Below, piece by piece: positions 29,996 to 38,085 of a stretch of DNA of 64,000 nucleotides; position 1 is the first letter of the stretch, and every line of letters starts with the position of its first letter. The notes beneath the pieces were generated by a model. The model was not told where the DNA came from. It saw nothing but the letters and a program-made list of their open reading frames with translations, and did no database searches. Made by a program: the position numbers and the translations under genes. The DNA is from Thermotalea metallivorans (lineage in GTDB: Bacteria; Bacillota; Clostridia; Peptostreptococcales; Thermotaleaceae). The DNA lies in the NCBI RefSeq assembly GCF_001562415.1, contig NZ_LOEE01000019.1:1-64000 (forward strand). Reading direction: 5' to 3'.

Positions 29996-31024
29996 TCACC
30001 TCATTGCATCCTTTTCTTTTATGCTCAAATGTTCATAAGCCAGTTTCGTAACGATTCTGCCTTTTGGCGTTCTCTGAATAAAACCCAATTGCAGAAGAAA
30101 AGGCTCATACACATCCTCTATGGTATTTCTCTCCTCCCCTGTGGCTGCGGCCAACGTATCCAAACCTACAGGCCCCCCGTCAAATTTCTCAATGATAGTT
30201 AAGAGAATATTTCGATCTACCATATCCAGTCCCAAATCATCCACTTCTAATAAATCCAGGGCGTTTACGGCAATATCAAAGGAAATTTTCCCATTGCCTT
30301 TCACTTGTGCAAAATCTCGCACCCTTTTCAACAGGCGGTTTGCAATACGCGGCGTTCCCCTAGCTCTTTTCCCTATTTCTTCCGCTGCCCTATCTTCAAT
30401 TTCAGTTCCTAAAATTGCAGCAGATCTGTAAACAATTTTATTCAGATCCTCATTTCGATAGAGGTCCAGTTTGCATATCACACCAAATCTATCCCTAAGG
30501 GGTGAGGTCAATAGCCCTGCCCTTGTGGTTGCACCAATTAGGGTAAATTTTGATAAATCCAGTCGAATTGATCTGGCACTGGGACCTTTCCCAATAATAA
30601 TGTCTAAAGCATAATCCTCCATGGCAGGATACAAAATCTCCTCTACACTCCTGTTCAGCCTATGGATTTCATCGATAAATAAAACATCATTTTCCCCCAG
30701 GTTTGTCAGGATTGCAGCCAAGTCTCCCGGGCGCTCAATGGCGGGTCCGGAGGTAATACGGATATTCACCCCCAATTCATTGGCAATAATATTGGATAAG
30801 GTGGTTTTCCCCAAACCGGGTGGTCCATACAATAGTACATGATCTAAAGATTCGTTCCTCATTTTTGCAGCATCAATAAAAATCTGCAGCTTCTCTTTTA
30901 CTTTATCTTGCCCAATATATTCATTTAATGTTCTTGGTCTTAGAGTATTTTCAATTTCATAATCTTCCATTTTTAAGGTACTACTGATAATTCTATTCTC
31001 TTCCAATTGATTATACAATGGCAT
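29996..31024 (-). CDS. ruvB: Holliday junction branch-migration ATPase RuvB
   Basis: A hexameric AAA+ motor that drives branch migration with RuvA. Walker A is [10 protein letters not shown], Walker B is FIDEIHRL, sensor 1 is in IGATTRAG, and the C-terminal winged-helix domain (about 255-335) contains [10 protein letters not shown]. 342 residues is normal. It lies 13 bases behind ruvA in the ruvC-ruvA-ruvB operon. Confidence 0.98.
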   Translation of the reverse strand: MPLYNQLEENRIISSTLKMEDYEIENTLRPRTLNEYIGQDKVKEKLQIFIDAAKMRNESLDHVLLYGPPGLGKTTLSNIIANELGVNIRITSGPAIERPGDLAAILTNLGENDVLFIDEIHRLNRSVEEILYPAMEDYALDIIIGKGPSARSIRLDLSKFTLIGATTRAGLLTSPLRDRFGVICKLDLYRNEDLNKIVYRSAAILGTEIEDRAAEEIGKRARGTPRIANRLLKRVRDFAQVKGNGKISFDIAVNALDLLEVDDLGLDMVDRNILLTIIEKFDGGPVGLDTLAAATGEERNTIEDVYEPFLLQLGFIQRTPKGRIVTKLAYEHLSIKEKDAMR

Positions 31025-31037
31025 CCCTCTTTCCCTT

Positions 31038-31634
31038 CTACTTTGCTAACACTCTCAATGCTCTTTTGATTATGTCCTCAAGGTTCATGCTGCCGTCCTT
31101 TACCGCATGAATTGCCGATAAAGCCTCAGCCCTGTTGTAGCCTAATCCCATCAATGCACTGACTGCCTCGTCATCAGGATCATCTGTCACCGATGCCGTC
31201 GGAGCAAACGTTGGCTCCAGGAACACAATGTTTTGATCAATTTTATCTTTCAATTCCAAAACGATTCTTTGGGCTGTTTTTTTGCCGACACCTTGGGCCT
31301 TCGTAAGACCTGCGATATCTTCGGATACAATCATTCCCGCCAATTTTCCCAAAGGAAAAGACGATAAAATTCCAAGGGCAACCTTTGCACCAATGCCGGT
31401 AACGGTGGTTAGCAATTGAAACATCTTTAGTTCTTCTCTTTTGGAAAATCCATAGATACTCAACTCATCTTCCCGAAGGATCATCTGTGTATAAAGGGTG
31501 ACCTTTTCATGTTTTCCCCTGATGTCCATCATTGTTTGGTTTGAAGTAAATATTTTATAGCCAATATCTCCATTTTCAATTACAATATAGTCTTCTCCAA
31601 TGGTATTCAATGTACCTTTTATATATTGAAACAA
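31038..31634 (-). CDS. ruvA: Holliday junction DNA helicase subunit RuvA
   Basis: Tetrameric junction-binding protein. The N-terminal OB fold (about 1-63) is followed by paired helix-hairpin-helix motifs ([26 protein letters not shown]) and a C-terminal UBA-like domain that contacts RuvB (about 150-198). It starts at TTG, seven bases from GGGGGG. No ATG in frame fits. Confidence 0.97.
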   Translation of the reverse strand: MFQYIKGTLNTIGEDYIVIENGDIGYKIFTSNQTMMDIRGKHEKVTLYTQMILREDELSIYGFSKREELKMFQLLTTVTGIGAKVALGILSSFPLGKLAGMIVSEDIAGLTKAQGVGKKTAQRIVLELKDKIDQNIVFLEPTFAPTASVTDDPDDEAVSALMGLGYNRAEALSAIHAVKDGSMNLEDIIKRALRVLAK

Positions 31635-31649
31635 ACATATCCCCCCAAG

Positions 31650-32144
31650 TTACCTGATTTTGAACAACCCCTCAAACACTCCGGAGTGGGCATGACAAAT
31701 AGCCACAGCCAAAGCATCTGCAACATCATCGGGTTTGGGTGTCGTTTTCAGGTTTAAAAGTGTTTTTGTCATCATTTGAATTTGCTTCTTGTCTGCCCTG
31801 CCATACCCCACAACCCCTTGTTTTACTTGAAGGGGCGTATACTCATAAATACGAATTCCTTTATGGGCAGCCGCCAGTATTGCTACACCCCTGGCATGTC
31901 CTACCAGCAATGCCGTCTTGGTGTTTTTGTTAAAGAAAAGCTCTTCAATAGCCACCGCATCAGGCCTATACTTATCTATAATCTTTTCTAAGCCATGATA
32001 TATTTTTTCAAGTCTCAAGGGCATGCTATCCTTAGCATCGGTATATATTGCACCAAATTCAATGGCTTTAAACTGATTCCCTTTATATTCTACGATACCA
32101 TATCCTAATATTGCAATCCCCGGATCAATTCCTAATATCATCAT
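31650..32144 (-). CDS. ruvC: Crossover junction endodeoxyribonuclease RuvC
   Basis: Resolves Holliday junctions. The RNase H-like active-site acids are visible: Asp in [13 protein letters not shown], Glu in [11 protein letters not shown] and Asp in [13 protein letters not shown]. 164 residues is typical. AAGGAGA precedes the two adjacent ATGs. It is first in the ruvCAB operon. Confidence 0.97.
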   Translation of the reverse strand: MMILGIDPGIAILGYGIVEYKGNQFKAIEFGAIYTDAKDSMPLRLEKIYHGLEKIIDKYRPDAVAIEELFFNKNTKTALLVGHARGVAILAAAHKGIRIYEYTPLQVKQGVVGYGRADKKQIQMMTKTLLNLKTTPKPDDVADALAVAICHAHSGVFEGLFKIR

Positions 32145-32239
32145 TGTAACATCTCCTTATTATTTATACAAACATATATTCGATGTTTTCTTTCATATTC
32201 CTTCTTTTTTTTTGATCCCTTCTATGCAAAAAAAGAAGC

Positions 32240-32256
32240 GCATTCACAATGAATGC
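32240..32256 (-). terminator. Terminator behind the BofC-like gene
   Basis: A GCATTCA-TTG-TGAATGC stem followed on the minus strand by GCTTCTTTTTTT. Confidence 0.85.
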
Positions 32257-32259
32257 ACA

Positions 32260-32931
32260 TCAACTGCTGTAATCCTCAAGTATTTGGTTTATTTCCTCAA
32301 TGTCTTTTACTGGTATACCTTCTTTCAATTTTTTTCTATCCACGTCGCTTAATCCTGAAACAGGAATCTCCGTTTGTTCTATCAATACATCGTTTCCATT
32401 TTCGTCAATCTGAAAAATTGCTATAAAACCATTTTTCTCTTTCACAATGTAATAATGAGGGGAAAGGGATTCCTTTACCCGATACAACTCAACAAAATCC
32501 TTGTTGACACTTCTTATGCTCCAACCAGCATAATGCTCAAGCAAATAATCTTCCAATTTTTTCAGATTTTCCCCAACCATAGCAACGGGAACACTTTTTT
32601 CTTCTGTTACAGTATCCCTTGATTTTTGATAATATGTTTTGAAAATAAGCTTTGTTTGATCTGTTACTAGATTATCCTTCGTTACATCCCGTGTTTGTCC
32701 AAAGGGAGGCTTGGACTCCACCATTGCTTGGCTTGGATCCATATCTCCATTGTTAGGCTGATTGTCTTTTTGTATTTTTTCTCCTTTGGATTCTGAAACT
32801 TTTATTTCTCCCGTATTCGGTTTATTCGGCACGTCCCTGTTGTTGCTCATATACCCGTAGACAAATCCTAATAGGAGTAGAATAAAGCATCCTGCGATAA
32901 ACTTTCCCCTACGCTTTTTTCTCCTGTACAT
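32260..32931 (-). CDS. BofC C-terminal-domain-like protein
   Basis: 223 residues: a basic N terminus, one membrane helix (about 12-28), a polar linker with several Asn/Lys/Gln (30-75), then a folded part. The segment LYRVKESLSPHYYIVKEKNGFIAIFQIDENG followed by SGLSDVDRKKLKEGIPV resembles the BofC C-terminal domain, whose Bacillus member sits in the space between forespore membranes and restrains SpoIVB signalling. Location next to ruvC is common in clostridia. Assignment is by pattern only. RBS GGAGGG precedes the ATG. Confidence 0.75.
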   Translation of the reverse strand: MYRRKKRRGKFIAGCFILLLLGFVYGYMSNNRDVPNKPNTGEIKVSESKGEKIQKDNQPNNGDMDPSQAMVESKPPFGQTRDVTKDNLVTDQTKLIFKTYYQKSRDTVTEEKSVPVAMVGENLKKLEDYLLEHYAGWSIRSVNKDFVELYRVKESLSPHYYIVKEKNGFIAIFQIDENGNDVLIEQTEIPVSGLSDVDRKKLKEGIPVKDIEEINQILEDYSS

Positions 32932-33112
32932 AAAATCCCTCCTACTCTATCTAATTGACTATTATTGCCATTTTTTGAGGGATTATACATATAACTTTTC
33001 TTTCATTCATCATAGAACTCTCCTATCAATGGAAAATCAGGGGCAACAGAAAATCATAGAACAGTTATAAATATTTATTCATTCGACATAATTCGATTTC
33101 TTCTTTTATTTA

Positions 33113-33206
33113 TTGACATTATTTTCATTCTCTATTATAATATCATCAAGGAGTTTTTCACGAATTACCCATTTTTAAGAAAGCCTGTCTAGGCTTTTTT
33201 TTTTTT
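33113..33206 (+). ncRNA. Candidate small RNA with own promoter and terminator
   Basis: A perfect promoter is present on the plus strand: TTGACA at 33113-33118, 17-bp spacer, TATAAT at 33136-33141. The predicted start is about 33148. Only 30 bases later comes the hairpin AAAGCCT-GTCT-AGGCTTT followed by more than ten T (33180-33206). The transcript would be about 57 nt. It contains an AAGGAG but no following start codon, and no plus-strand gene lies downstream, so it is not an ordinary leader. It runs toward the convergent tRNA-Sec transcript. Confidence 0.7.
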
Positions 33207-33240
33207 ATCACTATCATATTGTAATTCTTAAAAATAAAAA

Positions 33241-33271
33241 AACGATTACAGCATAAATCACTGCAATCGTT
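33241..33271 (-). terminator. Terminator of tRNA-Sec
   Basis: Arms AACGATTACAGC and TGCAATCGTT pair across a short loop. On the minus strand TTTTTTTATTTTT follows. It lies 15 bases behind the tRNA 3' end. Confidence 0.85.
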
Positions 33272-33285
33272 AAAAATGCATTCCT

Positions 33286-33382
33286 TGGCGGGAGTACGTG
33301 GGAATCGAACCCACCTGAGAAGCTCTTAACTCCTCAAACTGGTTTTGAAGACCAGAGGGCACACCAGCACCCATCTACTCCC
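33286..33382 (-). tRNA. selC: tRNA-Sec (anticodon TCA)
   Basis: Folded by hand on the minus strand: acceptor strand GGGAGTAG against GTACTCCC (eighth pair appears as G.G), a six-pair D stem with a 4-base loop (TGGT), anticodon arm CTGGT-CTTCAAA-ACCAG with anticodon TCA, a seven-pair long variable arm, T arm GTGGG-TTCGATT-CCCAC, discriminator G and encoded CCA. The long acceptor/T stack, six-pair D stem and UCA anticodon are specific to selenocysteine tRNA. selB, selA and selD lie 4.7 kb upstream, separated from it by a two-component system and the GerMN genes. Confidence 0.97.
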
Positions 33383-33435
33383 ATGCCCTACTGATTATTA
33401 ACACTTGAACATTATAACATACTTATTTTTTTTGT

Positions 33436-33678
33436 TCAACTGAAATTTTCTTGGTCACCCCCATTGCTCGATAAATCTTTCCATACCTCATCCTCCTCAA
33501 GCCTCAACCAATCCTTTACAAAGCCCTCTTTACTTGCCAATGTGATTTCATCTATTTTTATAGGCTGATCATTTATTTTATATTTATACTTCATATAGCT
33601 TATATAATCAGCGATTTCCTCTAGTCCCTTTGGAGGCCATGTAGCAATTTCTTTCATAGTAAAATCAATTTCTTTCAT
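33436..33678 (-). CDS. Small DUF2281-like/antitoxin-like protein
   Basis: 80 residues from ATG 33678 (GGGGTG upstream). The pattern of an N-terminal helix (GLEEIADYISYMKYKYK) followed by TLASKEGFVKDWLRLEEDEVWKDL resembles the short proteins that precede MazF- or PIN-type toxins. No toxin gene follows; the next element downstream is tRNA-Sec. It may be an orphan antitoxin or a helper of unknown role. Confidence 0.65.
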   Translation of the reverse strand: MKEIDFTMKEIATWPPKGLEEIADYISYMKYKYKINDQPIKIDEITLASKEGFVKDWLRLEEDEVWKDLSSNGGDQENFS

Positions 33679-33761
33679 ACTGAACACCCCTTTCTCTTGT
33701 TATGATTATACCAATAGATTTATTTTTTCTACTAAAAAATGGTGGTCATTTGAAGTTCTAA

Positions 33762-34667
33762 TTATTTTCCAATTAAGCCTTCATCCCTCTCAAATGGTTC
33801 ATGAAAGACATAATGGATAAATACCTCTCTTTCTTTTCCTTCAATTAAAAACTTCACCTTTGTAATATGAGGGAGTTCCGTAAGAGAATTCACAATAGAA
33901 AAAATGGTCATGGTCTCCCCTGCGCTTCCTCCCCAATGATCCCGTATAAAATCCTCCGATAAATTTACAACGGCCAAATCCTTTTCTGTCTTCACCCATA
34001 GGACCTTTGTGGTTACAGGAATTGTTTTATGTAAATCATCCCTTCTAGGTCCTTTGATTAATTCTCGAATAATTCTTTCCTCCAATTTCTCATTGACCTG
34101 CAATTCTATATTTCTCATTTCTTTTATCAATTTGTCCCCATTGGAACCGGAGAAATATAAGACAATACTCCGTTTGTTGGCAGCATCTCCATCCATGGAG
34201 AATTCTCGAAATTCTCCATGGATTTTGCCATCGGATGATCTGAATTCCTCTCCATCAATCAATATTTTTACACTATTGATTTCTTCAAACTGAGTCAATG
34301 TATTGGTCACAGTCATAATGGCAATCATCTGTTGAATATCCCCATTGGTCTGGGTAAATTCCTTCGATAAATTTACCATGGCGATATCATTATATTTTTC
34401 CACACCTAATATTTTCGTTTTCGGATGAATGTTCATTTTTAAATTTTTGTCCTTTGGGCCTTGAATTAATTCCTCCATCACTTTTTCATATTTATTATCA
34501 TTTTGCTTTAATTTGATTGTTCTGCTTTCTGCAACAATTTTTTCATTATTGCGATCGGCAAAAAAAACCTTAAAACGCAATACTTCCGTCTGTTTTTCTT
34601 GTGGCACACATCCGCTGGTACTAAAGATGAGTACCACAGCAAGAATCAAAATAGCAATTTTTTTCAT
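33762..34667 (-). CDS. Lipoprotein with two GerMN domains
   Basis: 301 residues. Signal helix and lipobox STSGC near residue 19 predict a lipoprotein. Two GerMN repeats follow (about 45-165 and 175-290), each with VMEELIQGPKD/IIRELIKGPRR, a TKIL/TKVL strand and a VNLSKEFT/VNLSEDFI strand. GerMN proteins act in spore germination or spore envelope assembly. It is 17 bases behind a second GerMN gene and downstream of a two-component pair. Confidence 0.9.
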   Translation of the reverse strand: MKKIAILILAVVLIFSTSGCVPQEKQTEVLRFKVFFADRNNEKIVAESRTIKLKQNDNKYEKVMEELIQGPKDKNLKMNIHPKTKILGVEKYNDIAMVNLSKEFTQTNGDIQQMIAIMTVTNTLTQFEEINSVKILIDGEEFRSSDGKIHGEFREFSMDGDAANKRSIVLYFSGSNGDKLIKEMRNIELQVNEKLEERIIRELIKGPRRDDLHKTIPVTTKVLWVKTEKDLAVVNLSEDFIRDHWGGSAGETMTIFSIVNSLTELPHITKVKFLIEGKEREVFIHYVFHEPFERDEGLIGK

Positions 34668-34684
34668 CTAATCCCCACCTTTCG

Positions 34685-35554
34685 TTATATAGGCATAACA
34701 ATTTTCCATTCCCCATTTTCAAATACCATCTCCCAGCTTTCCGTAAACTCATCTCCTAAATATGTGATTGCCGTAGGTTTTTTCTCATAAGTCATCTGCA
34801 GCACCACCTTACTGCTGTATTTTTGAGTTTGATATTTCGTAATTTCATAGTCCCTCAACTCTCGGATATACGTTCCCATATTTAATTTGAATTTGAGAAA
34901 ATCAACTTTTTCTATACTGGGCTTTGACAGCATTTTATAGGCACTGTCATAATTTCCGGCCCGCAGATATTCGAGGAAAACGTTAAAGGTATCAAAAGGG
35001 GTAATCACTTCTTTTCTTAGCAATTCTTCATTTCTATAAAAAGGTTCTTTTAAAGAATAATATTTTTCTATGGCACCAACTCGATTTCCTTCTATCAAGA
35101 ACTGCACCGCCTGAATTTCGTGAATCTCTGTTAATGAATTCACTACCGACCATATGGTAATGGCTTCGTTCATTAAATCCCAGCGATAGGTATCCAAAAA
35201 ACTCCTGGAAAGATTCACATAGCACACATTATCGATGGTTTTGATAGAGAGAAGTTTCGTTTCTGGAGGAATAGAAGGTTTCAACGTTTTGTTTCTTGGC
35301 CCTTTGATCAACTCTTCCACAATAAGTTTCTCAGGTTGTTGTTCAGTGCTTACAATCACCCTTTCCTCACTAACCAACCGGTTATTGCGGGGACTTCCAA
35401 AATATAGTTTTAATCTATATTTCGTCTGATCCGGTACCGGCGGAATCGGCGGTTGATTATAGCCAATATCAAAATCTTGCGTATAATTGTATATGCTCAC
35501 CCCTATGGTGATCATGACTAGCAATAAAAATAATGCCTTATAAAGTATTTTCAA
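34685..35554 (-). CDS. Membrane-anchored GerMN-domain protein
   Basis: 289 residues: one N-terminal membrane helix (about 5-25, no lipobox Cys), one GerMN domain (about 50-170, KLIVEELIKGPRNKTL, CYVNLSRSFLD), then a C-terminal alpha/beta domain (about 185-289) with KYSSKVVLQMTYEKK, which looks like an NTF2-type or similar domain. Start at TTG 35554, eight bases from AGGAGG. It is followed by the second GerMN gene and preceded by the histidine kinase, so it is likely cotranscribed. Confidence 0.88.
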   Translation of the reverse strand: MKILYKALFLLLVMITIGVSIYNYTQDFDIGYNQPPIPPVPDQTKYRLKLYFGSPRNNRLVSEERVIVSTEQQPEKLIVEELIKGPRNKTLKPSIPPETKLLSIKTIDNVCYVNLSRSFLDTYRWDLMNEAITIWSVVNSLTEIHEIQAVQFLIEGNRVGAIEKYYSLKEPFYRNEELLRKEVITPFDTFNVFLEYLRAGNYDSAYKMLSKPSIEKVDFLKFKLNMGTYIRELRDYEITKYQTQKYSSKVVLQMTYEKKPTAITYLGDEFTESWEMVFENGEWKIVMPI

Positions 35555-35577
35555 TATTGATACCTCCTGCTACAAAG

Positions 35578-37017
35578 CTAATTGGGCACCCTAACTTCCT
35601 TGGGTAGTCGAACATAGAAAACAGTTCCCTTGTTCACTTCACTTGCAACCTCTATTTTTCCCTGATGCAACACAACAATTTGTTGTGAAATCGCCAAGCC
35701 TAATCCTGTTCCTCCCGTACTTCTTGCCCTCGCCTTATCTACACGGTAAAATCTTTCAAATATATACGGCAGGCTCTCTTCCGGAATACCAATGCCATTG
35801 TCCTCTATTTTGATAACAACGTCCTCATACTCCGGATATAAAGAAATTTCTATTTTTCCCCCATTGGGCGTATATTTGATTGCATTATGAATGATATTGG
35901 TCAATGCCTGCTGTATTTTAATCTGATCCAGTTTGATATGAATTTTTTCCCTTTCATAAAACACCATTTCGATCTGTTTATTGTCTGCCAAGGGTTTTAA
36001 AGAATGAATGACATTTTCAATCAGGTAGTTGACATAGGTGATTTGATAATCTAATTCCAATTTTCCCTTATCAATATCAACCAACGCCAATAAATTTTCT
36101 ATGATTTTATTTAGCCGATCTACCTCCGTATCAATATCCTGTAAAAATTCCCTGTAAGTTTCAGCCTTCACATCTTCCTGATGCAAGAGGGATTCAGCCA
36201 ACAGCTTAATGGCACTGAGAGGGGTTCTTAACTCATGGGAAACATTTGCTACAAAATCTTTTCTTTGTTGTTCGACTTGGGCCAGTTTAGTAATCATTAA
36301 GTTAAAAGCACTTCCTAGATTACTCAACTCATCATTTCCCCGAATCTCCACCCTTTCATCCAAATTTCCCTGATGAATTTTCATAATGCTATCGGTTAAT
36401 TTTTCTATGGGTGTGGAAATTAATTTTGCAAAAACAAAACTTATAAATCCAGTGATCAAAATACTGATCAAAGACAAATATAAAAAATTTCGCATAATAT
36501 CATGAATATTTTGATAAATTTCTTCCAGAGAAGCAGAAATAAAGACAGCGCCAATGACCTTTGTGTTGAGAATGATAGGAACGGACACATACATAGTTCT
36601 TCCGTATTTTTCTAAATTATGTTGTTTTGCAACAGCTTTTCCTTTTAAGGATTCTTGAAGCTCATAGTGTCTTATGGGAGAACCTTTTAATACATCATAG
36701 GAATCGCTGACAACAAATCCCATCTTATTTACAATTAATACACGGGCTTTAATATCTTTACTGATTTCCTTTGTTATTTCTTCTAGCCCAGAACTCTCTA
36801 CAATACGATCTTCTATAACATTAATCACTCTTCCCGCAATAATATTTCCTTGGGTAAAGAGATGTATTTTTTTTTGGTTAATATAATTGATTCGGATGGC
36901 TTCGCTAATGAAAGAGTTGATTAATAGCAATGTAAGAATTCCTAATAGCAAATAGGTGGAAACAAGCTTCCACCTAATGCTAATAAATTTTCTACTTAAC
37001 CCGAAAATAATAACCAA
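35578..37017 (-). CDS. Membrane sensor histidine kinase
   Basis: About 479 residues. Two membrane helices (about 17-36 and 178-200) bracket an extracellular sensor region. Then come HAMP (about 200-252), HisKA with the phospho-accepting His in VANVSHELRTPLSAI, and the ATPase domain with NIIHNAIKYTPNGG (N box), DNGIGIPEESL (G1) and GTGLGLAI (G2). It resembles WalK/PhoR-type kinases. It overlaps the response regulator stop by about 26 bases. The start (TTG 37017) is uncertain, as the ribosome site GGGGAG touches it. Confidence 0.92.
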   Translation of the reverse strand: MVIIFGLSRKFISIRWKLVSTYLLLGILTLLLINSFISEAIRINYINQKKIHLFTQGNIIAGRVINVIEDRIVESSGLEEITKEISKDIKARVLIVNKMGFVVSDSYDVLKGSPIRHYELQESLKGKAVAKQHNLEKYGRTMYVSVPIILNTKVIGAVFISASLEEIYQNIHDIMRNFLYLSLISILITGFISFVFAKLISTPIEKLTDSIMKIHQGNLDERVEIRGNDELSNLGSAFNLMITKLAQVEQQRKDFVANVSHELRTPLSAIKLLAESLLHQEDVKAETYREFLQDIDTEVDRLNKIIENLLALVDIDKGKLELDYQITYVNYLIENVIHSLKPLADNKQIEMVFYEREKIHIKLDQIKIQQALTNIIHNAIKYTPNGGKIEISLYPEYEDVVIKIEDNGIGIPEESLPYIFERFYRVDKARARSTGGTGLGLAISQQIVVLHQGKIEVASEVNKGTVFYVRLPKEVRVPN

Positions 37018-37681
37018 CTCCCCATTTCGTTAAAATATACTCCGGTTGGCTAGAATTTTTCTCAATTTTCTCCCTGAGCCTTCTCACATGGACATCCACA
37101 GTCCTCAAGTCTCCAAAGTATTCATATCCCCAGATGATCTCCAGCAGTTCTTCCCTGCTGTAAACCTTACCGGGATTGGAAGCCAACAACAATAGCAAGT
37201 CAAATTCTTTGGCCGTTAAATTAATTTCTGAATCTCTCAAGTTCACTTTTCGGCCCAATGTATTAATGATAAAATCATCGATCTTGATGATATTCGTAGG
37301 CGTAGCAGTATCACTGACATGTACTCTTCTAAAAATTGCTTTTATTCTCGCTTTAAGCTCCAACACATTAAAAGGCTTCGTAAGATAATCATCGGCACCG
37401 TATTCTAAACCCAATATCTTGCTGGTATCTTCTCCTTTGGCCGTCAGAATAATAATGGGAACCATTGATTTTTCCCTTATCCTTTTGCATACCTCAAGTC
37501 CATCAATTCCCGGGAGCATTAAATCCAATACAATGAGATCATAGGAATTGCTGAATGCTTTCTCAAGGGCTTCATTTCCGTCCTCAGCCGTATCGATTTC
37601 ATAGGCTTCTTGTTCAAGACTATACTTTAACCCCTTTAACAATATAGGTTCATCATCAACAACTAATAACCTGTATGCCAC
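36992..37681 (-). CDS. OmpR-family response regulator
   Basis: 229 residues: receiver domain (about 1-120) with the acidic pair DDE, phospho-acceptor Asp in LIVLDLMLPG and Lys in YLTKPF, then an OmpR-type winged helix (about 130-229) with RTVDVHVRRLREKI. It starts at GTG with GAGGTG upstream. Partner of the overlapping kinase. The GerMN genes downstream may be cotranscribed, but the target regulon is unknown. Confidence 0.95.
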   Translation of the reverse strand: MAYRLLVVDDEPILLKGLKYSLEQEAYEIDTAEDGNEALEKAFSNSYDLIVLDLMLPGIDGLEVCKRIREKSMVPIIILTAKGEDTSKILGLEYGADDYLTKPFNVLELKARIKAIFRRVHVSDTATPTNIIKIDDFIINTLGRKVNLRDSEINLTAKEFDLLLLLASNPGKVYSREELLEIIWGYEYFGDLRTVDVHVRRLREKIEKNSSQPEYILTKWGVGYYFRVK

Positions 37682-37887
37682 AAAATCACCTCTTCAAACT
37701 TTTGTCCCAGATATCTTCTTCATAGGTGAGGATTTCATCAATTTTTTTAAGGATATCTTTTCCTGATCAGTAAAAAAGTATGTATATCTCTCCTATGAAT
37801 TATATCACTATATTTTATCTAATTTTACATGGTTCTACATGATTCGCTACCTTAATCATAATTCTTTTTGTCAACGAATGCAAGATA

Positions 37888-37910
37888 AAAGCTACCGTGT
37901 TTGGTAGCTA
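37888..37910. repeat. Left copy of duplicated terminator hairpin (element copy 2)
   Basis: Contains AGCTACC and its complement GGTAGCT around a short loop. 21 of 23 bases match 38063-38085 in direct orientation. Together they bracket repeat copy 2. Confidence 0.9.
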
Positions 37911-38060
37911 CAGTCTGTAGAAAAAGCAACGGGATAAGTAAGAACCCTTGAGATTTAGGCTTCGTCGCGAATCAGCAAGCCGCTTTTTTCCTTGTTTTTT
38001 TATTTGGAAAAGCGGCGCAGGTCTGAGCAAGAAGCCAAATCTCAAGGGTTTGTCTACAAG
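37911..38060. repeat. Dispersed ~150-bp palindromic element, copy 2
   Basis: Nearly the same as 62858-63009 and similar to 154-302. It starts CAGTCTGTAGAAAAAG and ends GGGTTTGTCTACAAG. Outer arms AACCCTTGAGATTT and AAATCTCAAGGGTT form a 14-bp stem; an inner GCCGCTTTT/AAAAGCGGC stem surrounds a T-rich loop. It has no coding capacity. It is located between selB and the response regulator, right behind the selB terminator hairpin, with the hairpin repeated on the far side. Confidence 0.95.
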
Positions 38061-38062
38061 CT

Positions 38063-38085
38063 AAAGCTACCATATTTGGTAGCTA
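38063..38085 (-). terminator. selB terminator hairpin, right copy of the duplication
   Basis: AGCTACC-AAATAT-GGTAGCT on the minus strand. The first bases overlap the selB stop codon TAG (38085-38083). The same hairpin recurs at 37888-37910 beyond the element. Confidence 0.75.
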
